Assembly (NCBI GenBank): GCA_947629095.1 | Contig: CANRCK010000002.1 | Span: forward strand, 226,913-290,912 | Source: an uncultured Clostridia bacterium | Lineage (GTDB): Bacteria > Bacillota > Clostridia > Christensenellales > Borkfalkiaceae | DNA: 64,000 bases | Direction: 5' to 3' | Shown here: one piece after another, positions 33,706 to 42,662 of the stretch | How the letters are laid out: the number at the start of each line of letters is the position of its first letter | Numbering within the stretch: the stretch's first letter is position 1 | Made by a program: the position numbers and the translations under genes | Notes under the pieces: model-generated | The model's database searches: none | Seen by the model: the letters and a program-made list of their open reading frames with translations, nothing else | What the model was told of the DNA's origin: nothing

Positions 33706-35010
33706 ATGACGGCAATTATAATTATCTGTGCGGCGACCATAATTCTGATGATCTGCGGCATACTGTTCTTTCCAAAAATCAGATTGGGCAAGCTCCATAT
33801 AGACAGCTATTGGATTATAGCCGCGCTCGGCGCCGCCCTTGCAATGGCAATCTGCAAGCCCGATTTCGGCGCTCTCGGCAGGGCGCTCGTGGCAAACACC
33901 GCCGTAAACCCCGTAAAAATACTCGTACTTTTTTTGTCCATGACCGTGCTTTCGGTGTTTTTGGACGAGCTTGGGTTTTTCCGCTATCTGGCGAGCGCCG
34001 CTCTCAAAATGGCGCATCACGGGCAGCGGAAGCTCTTTGTATATCTCTACGTAACCGTTTCGGTTTTAACGGTGTTCACCTCCAACGACGTAATAATACT
34101 TTCCTTTACGCCGTTTATATGTTATTTTGCAAAGCACGCCCAAATAGACCCAATGCCCTATCTTGCCGCGGAGTTTGTTGCAGCCAACACGTGGAGTATG
34201 GCGCTCATAATCGGCAATCCCACAAACATATATCTCGCCACGGCGTACGGGCTGGATTTTGCAAGCTACGTAAAAATAAGCGCAATTCCCACGGTTTTTG
34301 CAGGCATAGTCTCCTTTGCGTGCCTGTTTGTTATGTTCCGCAAAAAACTCGCCCTGCCTATGGAAGGGGAGGAGGAAGCGGGGCATATAGACGATAAATT
34401 CCAGCTTTGGGTGGGCATAGTCCACCTCGGCGCGTGCACGCTCCTGCTTGCCGTCGGCTCCTATATAGGTCTTGAAATGTGGCTCGTTGCGCTCTGCGCC
34501 GTAGTCAGCCTTTTTATAATTTCCTCGGTAACCGCCGCAGTGCGCAAAAAAAAGCCCGCCGAGCTTATCGGCTGCATAAGGCGCGCGCCCTATCAGCTGG
34601 TTCCCTTTGTGCTGTCCATGTTCATACTCATAGTTATTGCGGACCAAAAGGGAGTAACGGATAAAATAGGTGAATTTTTTGCAAGCTCTCAGCCCGTGCT
34701 CGTGTACGGCGTTGCGTCGTTTTTGGCAGCGAACGTAATAAACAATATCCCCATGAGCGTGCTGTTTTCCTCGGTTATAGCGGGCGCGGGGGAGGGGCTT
34801 CCCGCCGTGTTTGCAACGGTTATCGGCTCCAACCTCGGCGCGTTTCTCACCCCCGTCGGCGCGTTGGCTGGGATAATGTTCAGCTCCATTTTAACCCACC
34901 GCGGTTTGAAGTTCGGCTATGCCGACTTTTTGAAGATAGGCGTATGCGTGGCTGTTCCCGCGCTCTTTGCCGCCCTCGGCGGGCTTTATATTTCCCTTAT
35001 GTTTGCATAA
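33706..35010 (+). CDS. ArsB/NhaD-type ion transporter
   Basis: The 434-residue protein has about 11-12 transmembrane helices with the two half-repeat signatures of the ion-transporter superfamily, TSNDVIILSFTPFICYF and ANVINNIPMSVLFSS, each with an Asn-rich re-entrant stretch, and a TVLSVFLDELGFF segment. Relatives are ArsB arsenite, NhaD sodium/proton and citrate transporters; the substrate is not certain, and no ars genes are nearby. No good Shine-Dalgarno precedes the ATG. TTGCTT-17-TAAAAT lies about 30 nt upstream. Confidence 0.8.
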   Translation: MTAIIIICAATIILMICGILFFPKIRLGKLHIDSYWIIAALGAALAMAICKPDFGALGRALVANTAVNPVKILVLFLSMTVLSVFLDELGFFRYLASAALKMAHHGQRKLFVYLYVTVSVLTVFTSNDVIILSFTPFICYFAKHAQIDPMPYLAAEFVAANTWSMALIIGNPTNIYLATAYGLDFASYVKISAIPTVFAGIVSFACLFVMFRKKLALPMEGEEEAGHIDDKFQLWVGIVHLGACTLLLAVGSYIGLEMWLVALCAVVSLFIISSVTAAVRKKKPAELIGCIRRAPYQLVPFVLSMFILIVIADQKGVTDKIGEFFASSQPVLVYGVASFLAANVINNIPMSVLFSSVIAGAGEGLPAVFATVIGSNLGAFLTPVGALAGIMFSSILTHRGLKFGYADFLKIGVCVAVPALFAALGGLYISLMFA

Positions 35011-35057
35011 AAAGCGCATACGTATTGCGTTTTTTGCCAAAATCCCCCAAAAAAAAC

Positions 35058-35090
35058 GGCGGCGCGCGGGATTATATCCCGCGCGCCGCC
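35058..35090 (-). terminator. Intrinsic terminator of the Nudix-YraN gene
   Basis: A 14-bp stem GGCGGCGCGCGGGA / TCCCGCGCGCCGCC. On the minus strand it is followed by GTTTTTTTT, so it serves the leftward gene. Confidence 0.9.
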
Positions 35091-35094
35091 CCGC

Positions 35095-35814
35095 TCATTG
35101 AAAATAGGCGTTCTCTATAAAGTTGACTTTCCCTTTATATACCTCTATTATGTCAAACCGTATTATGTATTCCCCGTCCCGCGCGTAGTGCTGCGCCGCC
35201 TGAATATACCGCATACGCTTTTTTTTGTCCACGGCTTCCGACGGCGCGCCGTACAGGTCGTTCAGCCTTGTTTTAACCTCGCAAAAACTCAACACGTCCC
35301 CGCGTTTTGCTATTATATCCACTTCCCCGAAGGCGTTTTTGTAGTTTCTCTCCAAAATTTTATATCCCAGCCTTTTGAGGTGCCTTGCGGCAATCTTTTC
35401 CCCTTTTGCGCCCAGCTTTTTGTTCTTTTTGCCGTCGGTTGCAACAATCTTTTTTAAAATCTTGTCGTCGGCGGGGCAAAAGCAATAATATTTTATGTCC
35501 GAAGGGTATATCCACCTCATCGCCTCGTGCTCCAAAAGCTTCGGCTCGCCCTCCTTGATTTTTGCGCGCAGAACTATAAGGTGCACGGTTGTATCGGGAT
35601 ATTTATGCGTGACTTCCGTAAATATTCCTTCCGTCTCTATTTCCACGCCAAGCTCTTCGCGGCACTCCCGCACCACGGCTTCTTCGGGCGTTTCGCCCGA
35701 CTCTATTTTTCCGCCGGCAAACTCCCAAAACAGCCCGCGCGCCTTGTTTTTAGCCCGCTGGCATATCAAAAAACGGTTATCGGAATTGTAAATCAATGCT
35801 GCAGCCACGTCCAT
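35095..35814 (-). CDS. Fusion of a Nudix (MutT-type) hydrolase and a YraN/UPF0102 nuclease-like domain
   Basis: Residues about 1-125 are a Nudix hydrolase: the box GKIESGETPEEAVVRECREE (about 36-55) followed by LGV is complete, and the domain resembles MutT-type pyrophosphohydrolases that clean 8-oxo-dGTP. Residues about 132-239 match YraN/UPF0102: LGAKGEKIAARHLKRLGYKI, FGEVDIIAKRGDVLSFCEVKTR with the restriction-endonuclease-like ExK core. The two domains are normally separate genes; a charged linker (DGKKNKKLG) joins them here. Nucleotide-pool and DNA-repair roles would fit. AGGGTG precedes the start. The DNA for DVLSF contains one 15-mer motif (35283-35297). Confidence 0.88.
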   Translation of the reverse strand: MDVAAALIYNSDNRFLICQRAKNKARGLFWEFAGGKIESGETPEEAVVRECREELGVEIETEGIFTEVTHKYPDTTVHLIVLRAKIKEGEPKLLEHEAMRWIYPSDIKYYCFCPADDKILKKIVATDGKKNKKLGAKGEKIAARHLKRLGYKILERNYKNAFGEVDIIAKRGDVLSFCEVKTRLNDLYGAPSEAVDKKKRMRYIQAAQHYARDGEYIIRFDIIEVYKGKVNFIENAYFQ

Positions 35815-35895
35815 AACTTCACCCTTAAACTTTATCTATTACATTTTATCACAAATGCCCGCGGCTTTCAAGCGCGGGAGCGGAAAACTCCGCTA

Positions 35896-35924
35896 TTGAC
35901 TTTTTTTTCGCCTTTCCGTATAAT
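35896..35924 (+). promoter_or_regulatory. sigma-A promoter giving a probably leaderless CDF-transporter mRNA
   Basis: TTGACT (35896-35901), a 17-bp spacer and consensus TATAAT (35919-35924). The ATG at 35931 follows after 6 nt, with no Shine-Dalgarno. Confidence 0.65.
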
Positions 35925-35930
35925 AATATT

Positions 35931-37040
35931 ATGACCGAAAACCAAAGCCGCACCCGCGCGGGCGTTATTGCCGGCACGGTGTGTATAGTTTTTAATATTT
36001 TATTGGCAGCCGCCAAAATAGCCGCGGGGCTTGCGTGCGGGCTTATTTCCGTGCTCGTGGACGGCTTCAACAACGTCAGCGACTGCGGCAGCAGCGCGGT
36101 GTCGCTCGTTTCCTTCCGCGTGTCCGAAAAGCCCGCCGACAAGGAGCACCCCTACGGTCACCGCCGCGCCGAGTACGTCGCCGCGATGATAATAGGCTTT
36201 ATGATACTTGCCCTGTCCGTTGAGCTTTTCCGCGAATCGCTGGAAAAGATAATTTCGGGCGGGCTTTCCGCGGGCAGCGCGGCAGCCTATGCCGTTGCGG
36301 GCGCGTCAATCGCCGTAAAGGCGGGGCTGGCTGTATATCTCTTTTATCTTTCAAAAAAAATCAACTCCCAAACTCTCCACGCCGCCGCGGTGGACAGCGC
36401 CTCTGACTGCGCCGTCACTCTTGCCGTAATAATAGGCATGCTTGCCGCGGACCTTTTTTCCCTTCCGGCGGACGGCTACGTCGGCTGCGCCGTAGCGCTC
36501 TTTGTGGCATGGCAGGGCGTCTCCGTTTTAAAGCCCGCCGTCTCCGAGCTGTTGGGGCAGGCGCCCGAAGAATCGTTGGTCAGGGGGATAAGGGAATATA
36601 TTCTCTCGGGCGAAAACGTGCTCGGCGTTCACGATCTGCGCGTAATAAACTACGGCAGGGGAGTGTACTACGCCACGGCGCACGTGGAAATGGACGGCGA
36701 AATTCCCTCTCTCCAAGCCCACGCCGTTTTGGACGGGCTGGAACAGGGCGTCCACAGTAAGTTCGGCGTAAATCTCACCACCCATCTCGACCCGCTGGAC
36801 TTAAAGGACGAGGAGGCTCTCGTATTGGAGGAGAAGATAAAAAATGTGCTGCCCTCCCTGGGAATGGGGCTGGAAGCCCACGATTTCCGCCTCGTGCGCG
36901 GGGTAAATTGCAAGCTTGTTTTCGACGTGGTTGCGCCATATTCCCTCAAACTCACCGATTCCGAAATAAGCGCGGAGGTCCGCAAAGCGGCAGACCTCCC
37001 GGAAGGATACGCCATTTCGGTGACTGTGGAGCGCGGCTGA
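35931..37040 (+). CDS. Cation diffusion facilitator (metal efflux) transporter
   Basis: The 369-residue protein has six transmembrane helices in the first about 200 residues with the CDF metal-site motifs LVDGFNNVSD and HAAAVDSASD, the HPYGHRRAEY loop, and a cytoplasmic C-terminal dimerisation domain with GVHDLRVINYG. A second domain (about 280-369) extends beyond the usual 300 residues. CDF proteins exchange Zn2+, Mn2+ or Fe2+ for protons. The start codon is 6 nt after a perfect -10 box with no ribosome-binding site. Confidence 0.9.
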   Translation: MTENQSRTRAGVIAGTVCIVFNILLAAAKIAAGLACGLISVLVDGFNNVSDCGSSAVSLVSFRVSEKPADKEHPYGHRRAEYVAAMIIGFMILALSVELFRESLEKIISGGLSAGSAAAYAVAGASIAVKAGLAVYLFYLSKKINSQTLHAAAVDSASDCAVTLAVIIGMLAADLFSLPADGYVGCAVALFVAWQGVSVLKPAVSELLGQAPEESLVRGIREYILSGENVLGVHDLRVINYGRGVYYATAHVEMDGEIPSLQAHAVLDGLEQGVHSKFGVNLTTHLDPLDLKDEEALVLEEKIKNVLPSLGMGLEAHDFRLVRGVNCKLVFDVVAPYSLKLTDSEISAEVRKAADLPEGYAISVTVERG

Positions 37041-37067
37041 GCGGGCGTTTAAATATATTAAAGCAAT

Positions 37068-37096
37068 AAAAAAAGACAGGTGCAGCCTGTCTTTTT
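37068..37096. terminator. Bidirectional terminator between CDF and pilB
   Basis: A-run, GACAGG, TGCAG loop, CCTGTC, T-run; it works for both converging transcripts. Confidence 0.9.
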
Positions 37097-37098
37097 AT

Positions 37099-38757
37099 TT
37101 ATTCGTTGAATAGAGCCATAAGCTCGGTGAGGCTGGTCACGCCCTCCAGCACAAGGTCGCGGCAGGCGTTCCACAGCGGAACCATTCCGTTTTCCACTGC
37201 CAGGTCGCGCAGGTTTTCAAGATAGGACTTGTCGTTTATCGCGTTGCGCAGCTTGTCGTTCATATACATTATCTCGTGGACGGCTGTACGTCCCCTGTAG
37301 CCCGTGTTGTTGCAGAAGGGGCAGCCGGCGGGGTGATAAATTTCCGCGGGGGCGTCAAGTTTGAGCATAGCCATCTCCGCAGAGGTGGTAAGCGCCTTTG
37401 TTTTGCACTGGGGGCAAAGCTTTTTTACAAGGCGCTGCGTTATAACGCCCACAATGGCGTCGGCAACGAGGTAGGGTTCCACGCCCATGTCTATGAGACG
37501 GTTTATGGAGCCGGGCGCGTCGTTGGTGTGCAGGGTTGAAAAAACAAGGTGCCCGGTTATTGCCGCTCTTATGGCTATCTGCGCCGTCTCTTCGTCGCGG
37601 ATTTCGCCTATCATTATTATGTTGGGGTCCTGCCTCAGAATACTTCTCAGCGCGGTTACAAACGTCAGGTTCGCCTTTATGTTCACCTGAGTCTGGTTTA
37701 TGCCGTGCAGGGTATACTCCACGGGGTCCTCTACGGTGACTATGTTCACGTCGTCGTTGTTCAGCTCTTTAAGGAAGGAGTACAGGGTAGTGGATTTTCC
37801 GCAGCCCGTGGGACCCGTCAAAAGCACTATGCCGTAGGGGTGCGCCAAAATCCTGTCCACTACGTCGTTTTCCTTTTCGGTGAAGCCAAGCTCCACGCGG
37901 GTAAAGTTGAACGCGCTCTTGTCGAGAATTCTTATTACAAACTTTTCGCCGTAAACGGTGGGCAGGGTGGACACGCGGAAGTCGTATTCCGTGTCCTGTA
38001 TTGTCATATTTATACGCCCGTCCTGCGGAACACGCCTTTCTGCAATGTTTATGCCCGAAAGAATTTTAAGGCGGGCGCAGATTGCGGGATAGGACTCCAC
38101 CGAAAACTTTGCGCGGTCATTCAGCGCGCCGTCTATACGGTAGCGCACGCGCACGCTCTTTTCAAACGGCTCTATGTGAATATCGCTCGCCCGGTAGGAA
38201 ATGGCTTCGTTCAGCAGTGAATCCACTAATTTTACGGCGGGTGCGTTCTGTATTTCGTCGGCGTCCGTCGTTTCCTCTTCGTCGGTGTTCGCCGCCGTTT
38301 CGTTTATGTCGTTTAAAACGCTGGTGGTGGAGGTGGTTGCCGCAAGCGACTGAATTTTGGCTATAAGCTGGTCCTCGTTTACGAGGATATAGTGAATTTC
38401 GCCGTTGTGTATTGATTTTACTGCCGAAAGCGCAACAAAATCCAGCGGGTCGCATATCGCCACGGTTAAAACTCCGTCCCTGAGCGAAATGGGCAAAAAT
38501 TTGTTTTGCAGCGCGGTAAAGCGGGAAATATTTTCCAGCACCTCGCGCTCTATTTCCAGTGAGTCTATGTGGCTCACTGGCAAGCCGTAGTAATCGCCCA
38601 TAACTTTAAGGGCGTCCTCTGCCGTGCATAACTCCAAATCAACAATGATTTTTTCGGGCTTGTCGCCCTCGGCGCATTGCTCGGCAACCTGCGCGGCTTG
38701 CTCTTCGTTTATATATCCTCTTGTGAGAAATTCATTTATAATTTCGCTTTTGAACAT
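37099..38757 (-). CDS. pilB: Type IV pilus assembly ATPase PilB (GspE family)
   Basis: PilB powers pilin polymerisation at the cytoplasmic face. The 552-residue protein has a MshEN-type N-terminal domain (about 1-140), a linker, then the T2SSE ATPase with ASDIHIEPFEKSVRVRYRIDG, Walker A GPTGCGKS (315-322), the Asp box TVEDPVEY and the Walker B-type IMIGEIRDEETA. A zinc tetracysteine is formed by CPQC and CPFC near 445-480. It is last in a seven-gene minus-strand operon. No retraction ATPase PilT is encoded here. Confidence 0.95.
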   Translation of the reverse strand: MFKSEIINEFLTRGYINEEQAAQVAEQCAEGDKPEKIIVDLELCTAEDALKVMGDYYGLPVSHIDSLEIEREVLENISRFTALQNKFLPISLRDGVLTVAICDPLDFVALSAVKSIHNGEIHYILVNEDQLIAKIQSLAATTSTTSVLNDINETAANTDEEETTDADEIQNAPAVKLVDSLLNEAISYRASDIHIEPFEKSVRVRYRIDGALNDRAKFSVESYPAICARLKILSGINIAERRVPQDGRINMTIQDTEYDFRVSTLPTVYGEKFVIRILDKSAFNFTRVELGFTEKENDVVDRILAHPYGIVLLTGPTGCGKSTTLYSFLKELNNDDVNIVTVEDPVEYTLHGINQTQVNIKANLTFVTALRSILRQDPNIIMIGEIRDEETAQIAIRAAITGHLVFSTLHTNDAPGSINRLIDMGVEPYLVADAIVGVITQRLVKKLCPQCKTKALTTSAEMAMLKLDAPAEIYHPAGCPFCNNTGYRGRTAVHEIMYMNDKLRNAINDKSYLENLRDLAVENGMVPLWNACRDLVLEGVTSLTELMALFNE

Positions 38758-38759
38758 TC

Positions 38760-39986
38760 TCAGCCTCCGAACTTGGTAATGATACTGAGCATAGGCATGA
38801 ACACCGAAAGAACCACCAGAGCCACGATTATGCCCATAATTATTATCATCAACGGTTCCATAAGGGAAACCATACGCGTAAGCGAACTCTCCACGCGGTC
38901 GTCAAAATATCCCGTGGTTCTTCTTATAACGCTGTCGAGGGATCCCGTTTTTTCGCCTACGGCTATCATCTGAATCAAAATTTCGGGGAAAACTTTGTGC
39001 GCGTGGAATGCGTCCGAAATGTTGTGCCCTTCGCGCACGTCTATATATGCCTTCAAAAACTTCCTCTGGTAGTATCTGTTGCCCAAAATTCCGCTCATAA
39101 TTTCCAAAGATTTAATAACGTCCGTGCCGCTTGCAACCAGCGTTCCGAACCCGCGGGCAAACCGCGAGGCAACCAAACTCTCGGTAACGTTGCCTATAAC
39201 CGGCAGCTTTGCTTTTACCGCGTCCCACGCGTACCTTACCGATTCAAAGCGGAAAGCTATAAAAACCGCTCCCACAATGGCTCCCAAAACAATCAGCACA
39301 AGCCTCCAATGCGTTGTAACAAAGTCGCTTATTGCCAGAATCGCCAGAGTCAGCCCCGGCATTTCTATGTCGAACTGCGAGAGCGTGTTTTTGAAAGTGG
39401 GGATAATAACCGTAACTAAAAGCACCAGCACGCCCAAGGTTATAACAAGCAGCACTATGGGATACACCATCGAGCTCTTTGCCTTACGCTTTATTTTATC
39501 GTCCCTCTCGTAATAGTCCGCCAGCTCCCTGAAAATCGCGTCCAGCGAACCGCTCACTTCCCCCACGTACGTCATGCTCACAAACAGCTCGGGGAATATT
39601 TTTTTGTGTCTTGAAAACGCTTCGCTCAACAGCGCGCCCGAGCGCACGTCGTCGTGCACCATGCTCAAAACCCTTTTAAAGAGGGAGGAGTAGGATTGGT
39701 TTCTCAGCGTATCGAGTGCCTCTATTATGGAAATTCCCGCCGTTATCATAATTGCAAACTCGTTTGCAAAGGTGGTTATTTCCCGCATTTTCACGCGGCT
39801 CGAAAGGGAGAAAAAGGACACTGCGTTCTTGCTTACAACCTTGCAGGAGATAAGATACAGGTTGGTTTCCACCAACATTCTTCTCAACTCGTCCTCGTTT
39901 TTGGCAAGCATTACGCCCGTAGACTTTTTACTGTTTACGTCTATCGCCCTGTATTTATATTTTTTTAATTCATTTTTATCCGCCAC
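38760..39986 (-). CDS. pilC: Type IV pilus inner-membrane platform protein PilC (GspF family)
   Basis: The 408-residue protein has two T2SSF domains (about 70-195 and 275-395, each with an FxxELAxYYERDD- or GTLVASGTDVIKSLEIM-type helical bundle) and three hydrophobic membrane helices, the last ending VLSVFMPMLSIITKFGG. It forms the platform linking PilB to the growing pilus. It lies 2 bp upstream of pilB in the operon. Confidence 0.94.
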   Translation of the reverse strand: MADKNELKKYKYRAIDVNSKKSTGVMLAKNEDELRRMLVETNLYLISCKVVSKNAVSFFSLSSRVKMREITTFANEFAIMITAGISIIEALDTLRNQSYSSLFKRVLSMVHDDVRSGALLSEAFSRHKKIFPELFVSMTYVGEVSGSLDAIFRELADYYERDDKIKRKAKSSMVYPIVLLVITLGVLVLLVTVIIPTFKNTLSQFDIEMPGLTLAILAISDFVTTHWRLVLIVLGAIVGAVFIAFRFESVRYAWDAVKAKLPVIGNVTESLVASRFARGFGTLVASGTDVIKSLEIMSGILGNRYYQRKFLKAYIDVREGHNISDAFHAHKVFPEILIQMIAVGEKTGSLDSVIRRTTGYFDDRVESSLTRMVSLMEPLMIIIMGIIVALVVLSVFMPMLSIITKFGG

Positions 39987-39996
39987 CGTAAACTCC

Positions 39997-40812
39997 TTAA
40001 AACAAACTCAGATAAAGCCCTATAACATAATTACCCGCAAGCATGCACGCATAAGCCGCCCCGGCAATGAACGGACCGAACGCAAACGGCTTGTCCGCCT
40101 GCAATTTACCCGCTATTTTCATTATAAGAATATATATACACGCAAATATAGCCGAAAGCCCTATAAGGAGCAGCGCCGCCTTATATCCCAGCGCCAGCCC
40201 GAGCGCGCCTATCATCTTAACGTCGCCCAGACCCATGCCCTCTTTTTTGCGTATGAGCCTATATAAAAGATACACCGCGGCAAACAGCAGCGCCGCGCCG
40301 AATCCCCCCGCAAGATATTCCCACCAAAGCACGGTTGCGCTGCCCAAAACCCCCGTTATTTGGGGGAAGAACGCGCTGTACACGGTGATTACTATCCCTA
40401 TCGCCGCAATGGCTATGTTCAGGGAATCGGGGATTATCTGATGCTCCGCGTCAATAAACACTATTGCAATCAGCACCGAGGTAATCAGGGCGTACGCCAC
40501 CGAATATACCGAAAGGTCGAACACCGCCAGAACGGCTACCCACAGTATCAGGTTGGAAAGCTCCACAAAGAAGTATCTGAACGGGATTTTTTGCCCGCAG
40601 TGCCTGCATTTTCCCCGCAAAACCAAATAGGAGACGAGGGGGATATTGTCATACCATTTTATTTTTGCGTTGCATTGGGGGCAGTGGGACGGGGGCGAGA
40701 TAAGGCTCATCCCCAGCGGCAACCTGTATATCAGCACGTTCAAAAAACTGCCTATGCACAGCCCCGCCAGCGCGATAAATATGTCGCAAACTATTTCAAC
40801 CGCAGCGTTCAT
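39997..40812 (-). CDS. pilD: Prepilin peptidase / N-methyltransferase
   Basis: The enzyme cleaves prepilins after Gly and methylates the new N-terminal Phe. The 271-residue membrane protein has the N-terminal zinc site CPQC / CRHC within the methylase domain and the aspartyl-protease aspartates in VFIDAEHQIIPDSL and GMGLGDVKMIGALG. Eight hydrophobic helices are seen. Its substrates probably include the four prepilin-like genes of this region. Confidence 0.95.
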   Translation of the reverse strand: MNAAVEIVCDIFIALAGLCIGSFLNVLIYRLPLGMSLISPPSHCPQCNAKIKWYDNIPLVSYLVLRGKCRHCGQKIPFRYFFVELSNLILWVAVLAVFDLSVYSVAYALITSVLIAIVFIDAEHQIIPDSLNIAIAAIGIVITVYSAFFPQITGVLGSATVLWWEYLAGGFGAALLFAAVYLLYRLIRKKEGMGLGDVKMIGALGLALGYKAALLLIGLSAIFACIYILIMKIAGKLQADKPFAFGPFIAGAAYACMLAGNYVIGLYLSLF

Positions 40813-40815
40813 CGG

Positions 40816-41229
40816 CTAACTGTCCCTGCTGCTCCAGCGCACTATTTTGCCGGTGTCAAGCCACACATAGAGATATGTTTGCGTGCCGCCCTTGTTCTGT
40901 ATTTCCAATTTTTTGTAAGGTGTTTCTTCCTTAAAAACCAAAGTAAAGCTCTGTTCTTCGTACTCCGCCGTCCATTTGTCGCCCGTTGTAACTTCAAACC
41001 CCTGCTCTTTGAGTTTGTTTTTAAAATCCGTGCTGTTGCCTTGCGCGCCGTAGAATATTTCCCCTATCTGCGCGCAAATTAGCTCCGTTTGGGAGTTATT
41101 TTTATATATTCGTGTATCGCTCGTGTGCGAAAGCATAACCGTAAGCACCGCCGTGCAAATTGCAAACACCAAAACCGTGAGCATAACGGCGTATGCCAAA
41201 GCCGCGCCCCTTTGCCCGTTTTTCATCAC
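40816..41229 (-). CDS. Minor pilus component, PilX-like (no classical prepilin motif)
   Basis: A 137-residue protein with a short basic N-terminus and one hydrophobic helix (ALAYAVMLTVLVFAICTAVLTVM), then a beta-rich C-terminal part ending YVWLDTGKIVRWSS. The leader NGQRGAALAYAV resembles PilX/GspK-type minor pilins, in which Glu5 can be missing. It overlaps the upstream pilV-like gene by 4 bp. Assignment is by position and shape, not by a clear motif. Confidence 0.65.
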   Translation of the reverse strand: MMKNGQRGAALAYAVMLTVLVFAICTAVLTVMLSHTSDTRIYKNNSQTELICAQIGEIFYGAQGNSTDFKNKLKEQGFEVTTGDKWTAEYEEQSFTLVFKEETPYKKLEIQNKGGTQTYLYVWLDTGKIVRWSSRDS

Positions 41230-41693
41230 GCGCCCCCCTTATAGGAGAGGAACGACGCCTCGTGCAGCGTTGCGCCGCCCGCGGAGGAAACTTTTACCGT
41301 AAGCTCCAAGCCCCCGTCCGCTTTGGAAAATTTAAGCGAACATATATATTTTTCTTCCTCGCCCTCGCCGCACTGCTTAAAGTTCCAATTCAGCTTTGCG
41401 GTATATTCGCCCGCAGCGCCCGTTGGCTGTTCGGGTTTTATTCCCAAAATGACGTCCATTTCGGAAATGCAGCTATCGTAAATATCTTGGTCGTCCGTTT
41501 TTTCATGGGAAGCCGCACGGAATATTTCCAGCGAATTTTCGCACAGGTTCACCGCAAAAAATTCCTCGTGGGCATTCCTTTGTATTTTGGAGGCGGAAAG
41601 TATTATCGTGGTTGCCGTAAGCGTTACAATGGCAATCACGGCAAGCGCAATCACCACCTCCACAATAGTAAATCCGTTCTTTTTGGCTTTCAT
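41226..41693 (-). CDS. Minor prepilin, PilV/GspI-like
   Basis: A 155-residue protein with the prepilin cleavage site NGFTIVEVVIALAVIAI (Gly-Phe, Glu5) near residue 7, followed by a small ectodomain containing three cysteines. Minor pilins prime assembly or sit at the tip. It overlaps both neighbours by one to four bases, showing tight translational coupling. Confidence 0.85.
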   Translation of the reverse strand: MKAKKNGFTIVEVVIALAVIAIVTLTATTIILSASKIQRNAHEEFFAVNLCENSLEIFRAASHEKTDDQDIYDSCISEMDVILGIKPEQPTGAAGEYTAKLNWNFKQCGEGEEEKYICSLKFSKADGGLELTVKVSSAGGATLHEASFLSYKGGA

Positions 41694-42661
41694 TAAAAAA
41701 CTAACCCTTTGTTATAAATTTTTGTTGAAAACGCCCCAAAAATATCAAGTTCGCACTGAGTTTCTAGGTTGTCCGCCGTAACTCTCCGCAAATCCAAACC
41801 CGCCTCGGCTGCGCTCTTTTCAAAGTCCGCGGCGTATTCGTCGCTTATGCAGTACCGCAAAACGGGGGGTTCCAAATGATATTTTTCCACCAGCACGTGG
41901 CGCATTTCGGCAAGCGTTCTCAAAATATATTTATTGTTGTCGGCGGGCTTTTTCTCCCCGTCTTCCTCTTCCGCATTCTTTATTGCGGGCTTTGTGCGCA
42001 TCAGCACGGAGGGCGTTTCAAAAAGCTCCTCCTTAACGGCGCAAACGTTCTGCCCGTAGGGCACGCCCGCAAAAAACAGCAGACGACCTTCCCGCAGCAC
42101 TATAATCCTTGTTTTATTCTCCTGTATCGCCGCAAACATAACCGGGCGGCGCTTGCTTGCAGGCTCGTAGGTAATATATGCATTGGCAAGCATAGCCGAC
42201 TCAAACGTTATTGCGCGGCTTACAAACCTGTATCTTTTAAGGGCGTTGTTCGCCGCCGTAATGTGACTGTTCCGCACCATATACGCCACCGACTCAACCT
42301 TGCCCTTTTCCTTTGCATAGGGCACGAACACCGTTTTGAATACCCCCTGCATGGGGAAGCGGGAGGCAAGCTCCAAAGCAAGAATGTCCTGCTGCCGCTT
42401 TCCGAATATTGTAGGCGTTTCCACAAAATCGTAGAAGAAATACTTGTCCGACATAACGTACACAAGCTTTGCGCCGTGGATCTTGTTTTGCTTAAAATAG
42501 TCGTCCAGCGTATGCGCAAAAATTTTGTCGTAGTTTGGTATAATCCCGTCCAGATAGTCGCGGCTGAAGCGGTAGGTCTTGTAGTTCACCGTTTCGTCGT
42601 TTGTGTGGGCAAGCCTCAACTTACATTCTCTTTCGTCTATGGTAAAAACAATACTGTTCAT
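41693..42661 (-). CDS. PilM-like actin-fold assembly protein (divergent)
   Basis: A 322-residue cytoplasmic protein. YKTYRFSRDYLDGIIPNYDKIF, LVYVMSDKYFFYDFVETP and ALELASRFPMQGVF recall the PilM/FtsA-like ATPase lobe arrangement found in pilus operons between minor pilins, but classical phosphate motifs are not obvious. PilN and PilO, the usual partners, are not present. The start at 42661 has CGGAG upstream; an upstream ATG lies in the neighbouring gene. Confidence 0.6.
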   Translation of the reverse strand: MNSIVFTIDERECKLRLAHTNDETVNYKTYRFSRDYLDGIIPNYDKIFAHTLDDYFKQNKIHGAKLVYVMSDKYFFYDFVETPTIFGKRQQDILALELASRFPMQGVFKTVFVPYAKEKGKVESVAYMVRNSHITAANNALKRYRFVSRAITFESAMLANAYITYEPASKRRPVMFAAIQENKTRIIVLREGRLLFFAGVPYGQNVCAVKEELFETPSVLMRTKPAIKNAEEEDGEKKPADNNKYILRTLAEMRHVLVEKYHLEPPVLRYCISDEYAADFEKSAAEAGLDLRRVTADNLETQCELDIFGAFSTKIYNKGLVF

Positions 42662-42662
42662 T

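Noticed and set aside
33649..34020. Open frames within and opposite the ArsB-like transporter gene
   Set aside because: They are shadows of the transporter coding sequence and lack start signals.
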